From positions 124,001-188,000 of the forward strand of contig BMTH01000001.1 in the NCBI GenBank assembly GCA_014649575.1: a stretch of 64,000 nt of DNA, read 5' to 3'. Source of the stretch: Streptomyces griseoincarnatus (GTDB lineage Bacteria; Actinomycetota; Actinomycetes; Streptomycetales; Streptomycetaceae). A model generated the notes under the pieces. The model was not told the origin of the DNA, ran no database searches, and saw only the letters and a list, made by a program, of their open reading frames with translations. Of the stretch, positions 16,335 through 24,283 are shown piece after piece. The first letter of the stretch is position 1. Every line of letters starts with the position of its first letter. Made by a program: the position numbers and the translations under genes.

Positions 16335-16388
16335 ATTAGAGTGATCCCTCTAATCCTGGACCGTGAACATTAGAGTGTCAACTCTAGA
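16335..16388. promoter_or_regulatory. TetR operator pair, copy 2
   Basis: Site A, ATTAGAGTGATCCCTCTAAT (16335-16354), is a perfect 7+7 palindrome. Site B, ATTAGAGTGTCAACTCTAGA (16369-16388), contains the perfect TAGAGT-GTCA-ACTCTA. They start 34 bases apart. The arrangement duplicates that at 13886-13940 nearly base for base, and lies upstream of the intact peroxiredoxin. Confidence 0.75.
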
Positions 16389-16394
16389 AATGGT

Positions 16395-16903
16395 CTGCGG
16401 AGGCAGCCGGCGCAGCCAACGCCTCGCAGCTCTACCGTCACTTCGGCGACAAGAAGACGCTGGTCCGGGCGGTCGTCCGGCACCGGACTGAGCATGTACC
16501 GGCCTTTCAGCGGCCGTTGCCGAGCCAGATGGACAGCTTCGAGGCATTGGAGGCATGGCGGGACGCCGTCGTCCGCGCCCAGCACGCCCGCGACTGCGAG
16601 GGCGGCTGCCCAGCGGGGGGCTCACTGGCGTCAGAACTGGCCGATCTGGACCCCGGGCGCGCACTCGGCTCGAACTCGTGGAGGGCTACGGGCAACGGCA
16701 GGACGCGATCCGCGACGGCCACGCCGCGATGCGAGAGCGGGGCGAACCGGGGGCCGGACACCGACCCTGAACACCTGGCACTCGCCCCGCTCCCCGCGCT
16801 CCAGGGCGGCCTGGTGATGACCCAGACCGGGCGTGACGCGCTGGCGCTGGAGACTGTCTTGGGACGCGATGATCAACCGCATCCGCTGCTGCGCAACCCC
16901 TGA
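16395..16903 (+). pseudogene. TetR repressor gene remnant (copy 2, decayed)
   Basis: This is the counterpart of the intact TetR at 13971. NASQLYRHFGDKKTLVRAVV, EHVPAFQRPLP and MDSFEALEAWRDAVVRAQHA follow the order and spacing of SQLYHYFADKKSLVQAVIEY, EHVLGFQRPLL and LDSFEALEAWRDAIVQAQHA. The first helices of the DNA-binding domain are missing, so there is no start. Later the match jumps frame (around 16655, back near 16745, and again near 16855), with ARTRLELVEGYGQRQDAIRD in a second frame. It cannot make a repressor. Confidence 0.8.
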
Positions 16904-17029
16904 CCCGCGGGTCTGTGCCCACCCACGCCGCGCCCGGGTCAGGCGCCGCCACTCGCGAGGCGGAGCGTCGGGACCGGACCGGAAGCCGGCCCCCATGCCC
17001 CTCGCCCCGCCGATCGGGCCGGGATCGCC

Positions 17030-18112
17030 TCACCCCTCGGTTCGCCCCTGCACCAGGCGGGTCAGGCGGTGGTTCGTCTCCGTGACCGCGTCGGTCAGGT
17101 CGCGGTAGGGCTCGTCCCACGGGTCCTTCAGGCCGAAGCCCCGATGCGGGTTCTCCAGCCAGCTGCACCAATGCCAGCCCAGGCACCAGGGCCGCTCCGT
17201 GAACGCCTCGGCCGAAGCCACGTATCCCGCCGCACGCTCACGCTGGTCACGGGCGGAACCGGTGCGCCACGGATTCATCACCGTAGGGCACCAGTTGCCC
17301 GTGTCGGCGATCAACACCGGCCGTGACGTCCGCTCGTGCCACCGGCCGATCAGCGCGAGAGACTCCTCCAGGGCGCGCGGTTCCGGGCCGGGAAACGTCT
17401 GCACGGACAGGACGTCGACGTACTGGGCCATCGCGTCGAGCACGGCGTCGGGCACTCCCGTGCGCGTACCGTACCGGTCGCCCAGGATCAGGTGGTGCGG
17501 GTCGTGGCGGCGGATGGCCTCGGTGGCGACTCTGTAATAGGCCTCGGCTATCCGCGGCAGGTCGGTCTCCGGGTAGCCGGCGCCTGTCGGGTGGCGGTAC
17601 CAGGAGGGGACGTCGACGAGGAAGTACCCGAGCAGCAGCGGGTCGTCCGGCCGGCACAGGGTGCGCGCCAGGTGGTCACACCACTGCGCGAAGGCGGGGG
17701 CGCGCGGGTCCCGGTAGGCGGGGGTTCCGTTCCAGTGCTCGATCTCCGCAACGCGCAGCGACAGCGTGTACGGGACGCCGGCGGCGGCCAGGTCGTCGGG
17801 CGGGAGTCCGTCGGAGTGGCCCAGGTCGACGACGCCGCCATCGAGGGCCAGGCCGGTGCCGCTGACGTACTCGGAGGTCCAGCCGAGCGTGTTGAAGCCC
17901 CAGGACGTCATGTCGTGGACGAGTCCCTCTCGCAGCCAGCGGCGGCGGGAGCCTCCGTAGCGGGAGCGGAAGAGGTCGATGTTGTGCGGGTAGCGCAAGT
18001 TGGTGTCGTCGGCGTGCACCACGCCCACGGAGAGGAAGGGTGTGCCGTCGGGCGTGCGCAGCCGCCAGCGGCCGTCGTTGCTCACGGCGAAGGCGGGGCG
18101 GGGGCCTGTCAT
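17030..18112 (-). CDS. agarase-like glycoside hydrolase (TIM barrel)
   Basis: A 360-residue protein with no signal peptide. The barrel blocks include GRWRLRTPDGTPFLSVGVVH, DMTSWGFNTLGWTSEY, LGYFLVDVPSWYRHP and DTGNWCPTVMN, and a C-terminal WHWCSWLENPHRGFGLKDPW. They match actinobacterial proteins annotated as agarases or related beta-glycosidases. Catalytic acids cannot be fixed by eye. ATG at 18112 follows AAAGGAG. It is divergent from a TetR gene with two palindromic operators between them, so expression is likely substrate-inducible. Cytoplasmic location suggests it acts on imported oligosaccharides. Confidence 0.75.
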   Translation of the reverse strand: MTGPRPAFAVSNDGRWRLRTPDGTPFLSVGVVHADDTNLRYPHNIDLFRSRYGGSRRRWLREGLVHDMTSWGFNTLGWTSEYVSGTGLALDGGVVDLGHSDGLPPDDLAAAGVPYTLSLRVAEIEHWNGTPAYRDPRAPAFAQWCDHLARTLCRPDDPLLLGYFLVDVPSWYRHPTGAGYPETDLPRIAEAYYRVATEAIRRHDPHHLILGDRYGTRTGVPDAVLDAMAQYVDVLSVQTFPGPEPRALEESLALIGRWHERTSRPVLIADTGNWCPTVMNPWRTGSARDQRERAAGYVASAEAFTERPWCLGWHWCSWLENPHRGFGLKDPWDEPYRDLTDAVTETNHRLTRLVQGRTEG

Positions 18113-18130
18113 CGGAGAAGCTCCTTTCAA

Positions 18131-18152
18131 CGAGACGAGATAGCTCGTCTCG
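18131..18152. promoter_or_regulatory. TetR operator proximal to agarase-like gene
   Basis: A 22-base near-perfect palindrome with arms CGAGACGAG...CTCGTCTCG, centred at 18141.5. It lies just upstream of the hydrolase ribosome binding site and matches the second palindrome at 18187-18204. Confidence 0.75.
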
Positions 18153-18186
18153 CCATCGAGCATCACACTGCCTTGTCCCGGAAGCA

Positions 18187-18204
18187 AGACGAGATATCTC
18201 GTCT
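18187..18204. promoter_or_regulatory. TetR operator proximal to TetR gene
   Basis: AGACGAGATATCTCGTCT is a perfect 18-base palindrome, 22 bases before the TetR ATG. Its core GACGAGAT...TCTCGTC equals that of the partner site at 18131-18152, implying one repressor for both directions. Confidence 0.8.
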
Positions 18205-18226
18205 CGCGTCGGGGTAGAGTGCCGCC

Positions 18227-18841
18227 ATGCCCGCCGCAGACCCCGCCCGCCGCAACCCCGACTCCTGGCGCGCCATCCTCGACGCCACCTACGCCATCCT
18301 GGAGGAGGACGGCTACCAGGCCGTCACCATGAGCGCCGTCGTCGCCCGGGCCGGCGTGGGGCGGCAGACGCTCTACCGGTGGTGGACCTCGAAGGCGGCG
18401 CTGGTCTTCGAGGCATTTCTGCACAAGGTGAACACCGGCCCGCCGCCGATGTCCGACGGAACCTTCCCGGACCGTCTGCGCACCTACGCGCACGGGTTCC
18501 TCGCGCTGTACGTCGAAGGCACCGCAGGACGCCGGCTGCGCGAGCTGATCGGGGCGGCGCAGAGCGACCCCGACCTGGCCCGCGCCCTGGAGGAGAAGTG
18601 GTTCGAACCCCGCCGGGCCCCCGCGCGGGAGGCGATGCGGGAGGCGCAGGCGGCCGGCGAGATCCGCGCGGACGTCGACCCGGACACCGCGCTCGACCTG
18701 GTCTTCGCCCCATTGCACTACCGACTGCTGGTGTCGGGCGGGCCGGTGGACGGCGCCTACGTCGACTCGGTCGTCGACCTCGCCCTGACCGCGCTGGATC
18801 CTCGGGCCCACCCCACGACGGGGCGGCCCGGGACGGGGTGA
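18227..18841 (+). CDS. TetR/AcrR-family repressor
   Basis: A 204-residue TetR regulator. The DNA-binding domain (about 14-60) has AILDATYAILEEDGYQAVTM and GVGRQTLYRWWTSKAALVFE. The C-terminal ligand domain matches the TetR_C subgroup with GEIRADVDPDTALDLVFAPL and a final YRLLVSGG. It starts at ATG 18227, 22 bases after a perfect palindrome, so it very likely represses itself and the divergent agarase-like gene. Confidence 0.9.
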   Translation: MPAADPARRNPDSWRAILDATYAILEEDGYQAVTMSAVVARAGVGRQTLYRWWTSKAALVFEAFLHKVNTGPPPMSDGTFPDRLRTYAHGFLALYVEGTAGRRLRELIGAAQSDPDLARALEEKWFEPRRAPAREAMREAQAAGEIRADVDPDTALDLVFAPLHYRLLVSGGPVDGAYVDSVVDLALTALDPRAHPTTGRPGTG

Positions 18842-19085
18842 CACGGGACGCCCGCCGCTTCCGTCGTGGACTCGAAAGGAAACGATTAAACGCTTCCGTC
18901 TGGCGTCACTTCGACAGCCACGTCATCACCATCAGCGTTCTCAAGCGCGCATATCCCGTACGGAAGTCGTGGTGTCGCTCTTCCGGGGAGCCGAGGAAAG
19001 CAATCGGACCGTGTGGCCGTCCGCACGGCCCGGATAGCCTTCGCGGATGAAGCGGTTTCAGCGAGCGGCCGGCGCGGTCGTCGGC
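18842..19085. other. 244-base stretch without a gene
   Basis: No supported gene. A loosely symmetric, AT-richer block around 18878-18897 (GGAAACGATTAAACGCTTCC) resembles a LacI-type operator but has no adjacent LacI gene. Confidence 0.4.
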
Positions 19086-19260
19086 TCAGCCGTTCATGCC
19101 CGTGGCGACGAGCACGGTCAGGCCCTGGAGGAGCGTCAGGAGGGTCAGGTCGACCCGGCCGGTGGTGTCCGGGGCGATGTCACCGCGGCCGCGGACCTCT
19201 TGCAGCAGTCGCTACGGCGCGGCGAAGGCCCGGTCGTTGGCAGCCGAAAGGACATCCTCG
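19086..19260 (-). pseudogene. TetR-family C-terminal relic
   Basis: In the minus frame ending with a TGA at 19086-19088, codons read RLLQEVRGRGDIAPDT and DLTLLTLLQGLTVLVATGMNG, the usual end of a TetR ligand domain. Upstream, in the same frame, a TAG interrupts GAREDVLSAANDRAFAAP. No DNA-binding domain is found. Likely a dead fragment. Confidence 0.45.
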
Positions 19261-19592
19261 CGCGCGCCTCACTCTTCGGGCGGTGCATCAGTCGCCCGGC
19301 CCGGTCCAGTAGCCGGCCCGCTCTGCGCTGTGTGGCCACAGGAGGGGAAGGCCGTCGCCCAGGAGTTGCCGCCTCGTGAGCAGTGACGGTGGGTTCGGAG
19401 CACCTGTCACGGTTGGCGTCGCTGCTGTCCGCCGCAAGCCGCGGGTGGCGTGCACCGCCGGAATCAGCGGCGCGTTGCTCCCAAGTACGCGGCCGAACGC
19501 GGAGCGGACTGCGGTGAAAGGGCGTTTCGAGCTTCGCCCATGCCGGCAGCCCTGCCATCCGGGAACTGCACGGCCGCGCCCTGTAGGCGCTG
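19261..19592. other. 332-base stretch without a gene
   Basis: Frames on both strands are arginine- and proline-rich shadows with no starts or domains. It lies downstream of the LysR gene end and may contain more of the TetR debris. Confidence 0.4.
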
Positions 19593-20507
19593 TCAGGTGA
19601 CTGCCAGGGCGGCGGCGCGGAGGGCAGCCGCTACGCGGTCGACGGACGGCGTGGGGCGGCGGGCGAGGCCGGCCAGGAGCAGGCGCCGTTGTTCCTGAGG
19701 CCCGCCGCGCACCGGCAGGATGCGGACGCCCTCGGGTGCGGCCGGGGCGAGCGCCGCCGACACGGTGGTCAGCCCCAAACCCGCGGCGACGAGGTGGAGT
19801 TTGGCGAGCCAGTCGCGTGCGGTGTGGGCGATCTCGGGGCGTTCGTCCAGGCCCGGCCATACGCCCATCAGGCGGTCCTCGCCGGAGGAGGGGCCCGCGA
19901 TCCAGCGCTGTCCGCGGAGGTCGGCCACATCGACGAAGTCGCCCCGGGCGAGGGGATGGGAGGCCGGTACCGCCAGGCGCAGGGAACGCTCGGTGAGTGT
20001 CTCCACCACGAGCGGGGGTGTCTCGGTGTCCGGCGAGCGGAAGGGCGGCGCGGAGCCGAGCAGAACCAGGTCCAGGCTGCCGGCGCGCAGGGCGCGTACG
20101 AGGACGGGGGTGGTGCCCTCACGGCTGACCACGCGCAGACCCGGGTCGGTGCGGCCGAGTTCGGTGAGGGCCCGGGGGAGAAGGACGGCCCCCGCGCTGG
20201 GGATCCATCCCAGGCGGACCGTACCGGCCGCCAGGGGCAGGCCGGACAGTTCCCTGGCGGTCGCTTCGATCTCGTCGAGCACGACCGTCGCATGGCGCAG
20301 GACGGTGCGGCCGGCCGCGGTCAGCCGTACGCCTTCGCGACGGCGCTGCAGCAGTTGCGTGCCCGCGGCCCGTTCGATCGCGGCCACCTGCCGGGACACG
20401 GCGGACTGGGTGTAGCCCAAAGAGGCGGCGGCCGCGGTGAAGGTCCCGTGTTCGGCGACGGCGCGGAAGACGCGCAGCGCGGTGAGGGAGACATCCTCGA
20501 AGTCCAT
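19593..20507 (-). CDS. LysR-family transcriptional regulator
   Basis: A 304-residue LysR protein. Its winged helix (about 5-65) has FRAVAEHGTFTAAAASLGYT and QSAVSRQVAAIERAAG, followed by the co-inducer domain (about 90-295), with SAGAVLLPRALTEL and LAKLHLVAAGLGLTTVSAAL. ATG at 20507 (MDFED). It is divergent from the SDR at 20580, only 72 bases away, the classical LysR arrangement for activating or repressing a neighbour and itself. The AT-richer spacer (GTTTACGCATACCAC) probably holds its site. Confidence 0.9.
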   Translation of the reverse strand: MDFEDVSLTALRVFRAVAEHGTFTAAAASLGYTQSAVSRQVAAIERAAGTQLLQRRREGVRLTAAGRTVLRHATVVLDEIEATARELSGLPLAAGTVRLGWIPSAGAVLLPRALTELGRTDPGLRVVSREGTTPVLVRALRAGSLDLVLLGSAPPFRSPDTETPPLVVETLTERSLRLAVPASHPLARGDFVDVADLRGQRWIAGPSSGEDRLMGVWPGLDERPEIAHTARDWLAKLHLVAAGLGLTTVSAALAPAAPEGVRILPVRGGPQEQRRLLLAGLARRPTPSVDRVAAALRAAALAVT

Positions 20508-20579
20508 GATGTTTACGCATACCACATGTGCTGAACTTTCGTTGGACGCATGGCGCGCCGCGTTCTTAGCGTGGCAGGC

Positions 20580-21467
20580 ATGAACGCTTCTCGTATCGCT
20601 CTTGTCACCGGCGCCAACCAGGGGCTGGGCCGCGCCCTGGTCGAGGGACTGGCGGCCCGTATGAACGCGGACGATCTCGTCCTGCTCACCGGCCGCAGCC
20701 GTCGGCGGGTGGGGGAGGCCGCCCACGAGGTCGGCCGGTTGCCCGGCACGCGTGCCCGCGTCGAGGGCCGTGTCCTGGACGTCACCGACACCGATGCCAT
20801 CGCCCGTCTCGCCGGAGAGCTCCGAGCGCGCCACGGCGGGGTCGACGTCGTCGTGTCCAACGCGGTCGCCCGGTTGTCGCCCGAGGAGTCCCAGGCCGAG
20901 CGGGCCGATGAGTTCATCGACGTCTCCGACACCGCCACCCACGCGATCCTGCGGGCTTTCGGCCCCGTCCTGCGCCCGGGCGGCCGACTCCTGGTCGTGG
21001 CCAGCAGCCTGGGCACGCTCGGCCATCTCGACACCCGGCTGCACCACCTCTTCGACGGTGCGAGCCTCGACCAGGTCGAGTACGCCGTGGAGTCCTGGCG
21101 CAGCGCAATCCACAGCAGGACGGCGCAGGAGGCGGGCTGGCCCCTGTGGCTGAACGTGCCGTCCAAGGTCGCTCAGGTCGCCGCCGTCCGCGCCGTCGCC
21201 GCGGAGCGCCGTGCACGCGACCTGGCCGACGGCACCCTGATCGCGGCCGTGTGCCCGGGCATGGTCGACACGGCCACCTCGCGGGCCTGGTTCAGTGACC
21301 ACAGCCGGGCCCAGACCCCTGCCCGGGCCGCCGAAGCCGTGCTCGACCTCGTCTTCGCCGAGCACGTGGATCCCGCCCTGTACGGCGAACTGGTCCGGTT
21401 CGGCAAGGTCCTGCCCTGGCACGACGGCACACCCCCGGTGGAACAGGACCGGATGCTCACCCCCTGA
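20580..21467 (+). CDS. SDR-family oxidoreductase (carbonyl reductase-like)
   Basis: A 295-residue SDR. It has cofactor motif VTGANQGLGRAL (about 10-21), a DVVVSNAV segment where NAG is usual, and VVASSLGTLGHL. The conserved Tyr-x3-Lys is atypical: the region LNVPSKVAQVAAVRA carries the Lys, but Tyr is replaced by Val-Pro, which would remove the catalytic Tyr. The long insertion around 150-180 (HLDTRLHHLFDG) fits carbonyl-reductase-like members. It is divergent from the LysR gene and followed by another SDR. The Asn-Ala-Val and missing Tyr mean it may act differently from classical enzymes. Confidence 0.8.
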   Translation: MNASRIALVTGANQGLGRALVEGLAARMNADDLVLLTGRSRRRVGEAAHEVGRLPGTRARVEGRVLDVTDTDAIARLAGELRARHGGVDVVVSNAVARLSPEESQAERADEFIDVSDTATHAILRAFGPVLRPGGRLLVVASSLGTLGHLDTRLHHLFDGASLDQVEYAVESWRSAIHSRTAQEAGWPLWLNVPSKVAQVAAVRAVAAERRARDLADGTLIAAVCPGMVDTATSRAWFSDHSRAQTPARAAEAVLDLVFAEHVDPALYGELVRFGKVLPWHDGTPPVEQDRMLTP

Positions 21468-21491
21468 CCCCCTGACCCCCTGAAGACGCCG
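21464..21491 (+). repeat. short tandem CTGACCCC repeat
   Basis: Three near-identical 8-base units (CTGACCCC, CTGACCCC, CTGAAGAC) directly follow the SDR coding end. Probably a polymerase-slippage tract. Confidence 0.5.
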
Positions 21492-21571
21492 AGTCGTCGC
21501 GCCGGCCTTCAGACGCGGCCGGTCGAAGGCATGGCCCGCTCCGGCCACACAGCACATCAAGGAGTTCATCC

Positions 21572-22501
21572 ATGAGCCTCATCACCACCCCCTTCGGTTT
21601 CTCCAGCACGACGGACGAGGTGACGCGGGGCGTCGATCTCACCGGCCGTCGTGCGGTGGTCACCGGTGCCTCGTCGGGGCTAGGCGCCGAGACGGCCCGG
21701 GCCCTGGCCGCCGCAGGGGCGGAAGTCACCCTCGCCGTGCGGGACGTCGCCTCCGGGGAACGCGCAGCCAAGGACATCACCGCCTCCACCGGACGTCGCG
21801 AGGTGCACGTGGCGCACCTGGACCTTTCCGATCCCGCGTCCGTCACCGCCTTCACCGCAGCCTGGCGCGGTCCACTGCACGTCCTGGTGAACAACGCGGG
21901 CGTCATGGCCTGCCCCGAGCGGTACACCGCGCAGGGGTGGGAGTGGCAGTTCGCCACCAACCACCTGGGTCACTTCGCTCTCGCCACGGGCCTGCACGGG
22001 GCGCTGGCCGCCGCTGGCAACGCGCGTGTGGTCGCGGTGACTTCCTCCGGTCACCAGCGCTCCCCGATCGTGTGGGACGACGTGCACTTCGCCTTCCGCC
22101 CTTACGATCCGTGGCTCGCCTACGGCCAGTCCAAGACCGCGAACGTTCTCTTCGCGGTGGAAGCGACCCGCCGCTGGGCCGCGGACGGCATCACCGTCAA
22201 TGCGTGCATGCCCGGAGCCATCCACACGAACCTGCAGCGGCACACCTCCGGCCGCGGCAGCGGGCTGGTGCCCGACCATCTGATCAAAACGGTCGAGCAG
22301 GGAGCGGCGGCCTCCGTCCTGCTCGCCGCCTCACCGCTCCTCGACGGAGTGGGTGGCCGCTACTTCGCCGACTGCAACGAGAGCGACGTCGTCGACCGCC
22401 GCACCGGCACCCTGCATGGCGTCGCCCGCTACGCCGTCGACCCGGACAACGCCGGGCGTCTGTGGGCGCTGTCGCGGGAACTCCTCGCACAGGCTCACTG
22501 A
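21572..22501 (+). CDS. SDR-family oxidoreductase (retinol dehydrogenase-like)
   Basis: A 309-residue SDR with VVTGASSGLGAETARAL (about 29-45), the VNNAGVMACPE motif and YGQSKTAN, where Tyr and Lys are the catalytic pair. WEWQFATNHLGHFALATGL is typical of the retinol-dehydrogenase/WW-domain oxidoreductase group. ATG at 21572 has AAGGAG 7 bases upstream. It follows the previous SDR by about 100 bases and could be co-regulated by the LysR protein. A paralogue lies at 37354-38355 on the other strand with the same block order. Confidence 0.9.
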   Translation: MSLITTPFGFSSTTDEVTRGVDLTGRRAVVTGASSGLGAETARALAAAGAEVTLAVRDVASGERAAKDITASTGRREVHVAHLDLSDPASVTAFTAAWRGPLHVLVNNAGVMACPERYTAQGWEWQFATNHLGHFALATGLHGALAAAGNARVVAVTSSGHQRSPIVWDDVHFAFRPYDPWLAYGQSKTANVLFAVEATRRWAADGITVNACMPGAIHTNLQRHTSGRGSGLVPDHLIKTVEQGAAASVLLAASPLLDGVGGRYFADCNESDVVDRRTGTLHGVARYAVDPDNAGRLWALSRELLAQAH

Positions 22502-22614
22502 GCATCTCTGCCGGACACGACCGCCGGCCACCGTCAGCACGCGATCGTCACCCGGTCCCCCGGCCGGTATTCGACTGATCTCCGGCCGGTCGTCGATTGA
22601 TCTCCGACGGGTCC

Positions 22615-23157
22615 TCAGCGCTGCGGCTGTGCGCGCAGCCCGTCGAGGATGAGCGCGAGCATGCGGGGAGCGCGGTCCTCGGGGACGGTGGTGGCACGCC
22701 AGAGCGCGCCGGTGAGCTGGAGGAAGTCAGCGGGGTCCGCGTCCACCCGGATGCTTCCGTCCTTCTTGCCCGCGTCGATGAGTTCGGTGATGGCGGTGAT
22801 GACCGGGCCGTAGCTCTGTTCGCTCATCGCCTGGTGCGCGCTGGGGCTGAGGGCCTCGCCCAGGCCGTGCTTCCTGCGCATGGCCTCGACCAGGTCGAGC
22901 GTCCAGGTGCGCAGCGCCTCCAGGGGCGGCAGCTCACGGAGCAGGTCGGGCACGGTGGCGGTGATGCGGGTGACCTCGTCCTGGTAGACGGCCAGGACCA
23001 GCGCCTCGCGGGTGGGGAAGTTGCGGTACAGCGTGCCCGGGCCGACACCGGCGCGCTGGGCGATCTGGTTCATCGACGTGGCGCCGTCCTCGCCCAGCGC
23101 CTCGCGGGCGGCAGCGAGGATGCGCGCCCTGTTCTCACGGGCGTCGGATCGGACCAC
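22615..23157 (-). CDS. TetR/AcrR-family repressor
   Basis: A 180-residue TetR protein. The helix-turn-helix (about 10-55) has ILAAAREALGEDGATSMNQI and GVGPGTLYRNFPTREALV, a common SbtR-like/TetR_C type. The ligand domain includes PLEALRTWTLDLVEAMRRKH and a terminal RMLALILDGLRAQ. It is divergent from the aldo/keto reductase operon, with two GGAGAGCTCTCC palindromes between the genes. Expected role: repression of the reductase-DUF998-epimerase operon and of itself. Confidence 0.9.
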   Translation of the reverse strand: MVRSDARENRARILAAAREALGEDGATSMNQIAQRAGVGPGTLYRNFPTREALVLAVYQDEVTRITATVPDLLRELPPLEALRTWTLDLVEAMRRKHGLGEALSPSAHQAMSEQSYGPVITAITELIDAGKKDGSIRVDADPADFLQLTGALWRATTVPEDRAPRMLALILDGLRAQPQR

Positions 23158-23174
23158 GAGCTCTCCCCTTGCTA

Positions 23175-23213
23175 AGTGGAGAGCTCTCCACTACGTTATT
23201 CGGAGAGCTCTCC
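23175..23213. promoter_or_regulatory. double palindromic TetR operator
   Basis: AGTGGAGAGCTCTCCACT at 23175-23192 is a perfect 18-base palindrome, and the 12-base core GGAGAGCTCTCC occurs again at 23202-23213. The second site is 20 bases upstream of the reductase start codon. Both face the intergenic promoters of the divergent genes. Confidence 0.8.
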
Positions 23214-23233
23214 ACTTACTTTAGAGGGGCACC

Positions 23234-24283
23234 ATGCGCTACATCAAGCTCGGCACCACCGGCCTGGACGTGTCACCGATCGCCATCGGCGCCATGACCT
23301 ACGGCGAACCCGACCGCGGACACCCCGTCTGGTCGAAGAGCGAGGAGGAGGCCCGCCCGCTCATCAAGCACGCCCTCGAGATGGGCATCAACTTCTTCGA
23401 CACCGCGAACCTGTACTCCTACGGCTCCAGCGAGGAGATCCTCGGCCGGGCGCTGAAGGACTACGCCGACCGCGACGCCGTGGTCATCGCCACGAAACTG
23501 CGCCACCCGATGCGCCCGGGCCCGAACGGACGCGGACTGTCACGCAAGGCGATCATGACCGAGGTCGACCATTCCCTGCGCCGCCTCGGCACGGACTACA
23601 TCGACCTCTACCAGATCCACCGCAACGACCACTCCACCCCCTGGGAGGAGACCCTCCAGGCCCTCAGCGATCTGGTGCAGGCCGGCAAGGTCCGCTACCT
23701 CGGCGCCTCCTCCATGCACGCCTGGGAGTTCGCCAAGGCGCTGCACCTGCAGAAGCAGAACGGCTGGGCGCGTTTCGTGTCGATGCAGAACCACTACAAC
23801 CTCCTCGCCCGCGAAGAGGAACGGGAGATGATTCCGCTGTGCCTGGACGAAGGCGTCGGCACCGTCATCTGGTCCCCCCTGGCCCGCGGCCGTCTGGCCC
23901 GGGCCTGGGACGACGCCCGCTCCACCCAGCGCTCGGAAACCGACGCGGCCTACGCCGACCTGCTCTACTCACCCGCGCAGGAAGCCTCCAACCAGGCGAT
24001 CATCGACGCGGTGGGCCAGGTGGCGGACGCGCACGGCGTGAGCCGCGCCCAGATCGCGCTGGCCTGGCTGCGCCGGCAGCCGGCCGTCACCGCGCCGCTG
24101 GTCGGCGCCGGCTCCATCCACCAGATCGACCAGGCCGTGGCCTCCCTCGACATCGACCTCACCGACGCCGAGGTGCGCACCCTGGAAGCCCCCTACACCC
24201 CGCGCCACGACTGGCAGGGCGTCTCCGACGAAGCGGAGCTGGAGGCCATCCGCCGGCGCGTCCCCGGAATGGCCCTGTCATGA
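23234..24283 (+). CDS. aldo/keto reductase
   Basis: A 349-residue NADP-dependent reductase with the full catalytic tetrad: Asp56 and Tyr61 in FFDTANLYSYG, Lys88 in VIATKL and His129 in YQIHRND. C-terminal motifs SPLARGRLAR and GAGSIHQIDQ bind the cofactor. It reduces aldehydes or ketones in the cytoplasm. The ATG at 23234 follows GAGGGGC, and its stop overlaps the ATG of the DUF998 gene (ATGA), so the two are translationally coupled. It is first in a three-gene operon driven through the GGAGAGCTCTCC operators. Confidence 0.92.
   Translation: MRYIKLGTTGLDVSPIAIGAMTYGEPDRGHPVWSKSEEEARPLIKHALEMGINFFDTANLYSYGSSEEILGRALKDYADRDAVVIATKLRHPMRPGPNGRGLSRKAIMTEVDHSLRRLGTDYIDLYQIHRNDHSTPWEETLQALSDLVQAGKVRYLGASSMHAWEFAKALHLQKQNGWARFVSMQNHYNLLAREEEREMIPLCLDEGVGTVIWSPLARGRLARAWDDARSTQRSETDAAYADLLYSPAQEASNQAIIDAVGQVADAHGVSRAQIALAWLRRQPAVTAPLVGAGSIHQIDQAVASLDIDLTDAEVRTLEAPYTPRHDWQGVSDEAELEAIRRRVPGMALS

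Noticed and set aside
17030..18844. A 604-residue minus-strand frame that contains the agarase-like gene
   Set aside because: Residues upstream of 18112 are the shadow of the TetR gene; the ribosome binding site and family similarity place the start at 18112.
19593..21569. A 658-residue minus-strand frame covering the LysR gene
   Set aside because: Only the part from 20507 matches LysR. The rest is the reverse of the SDR gene.
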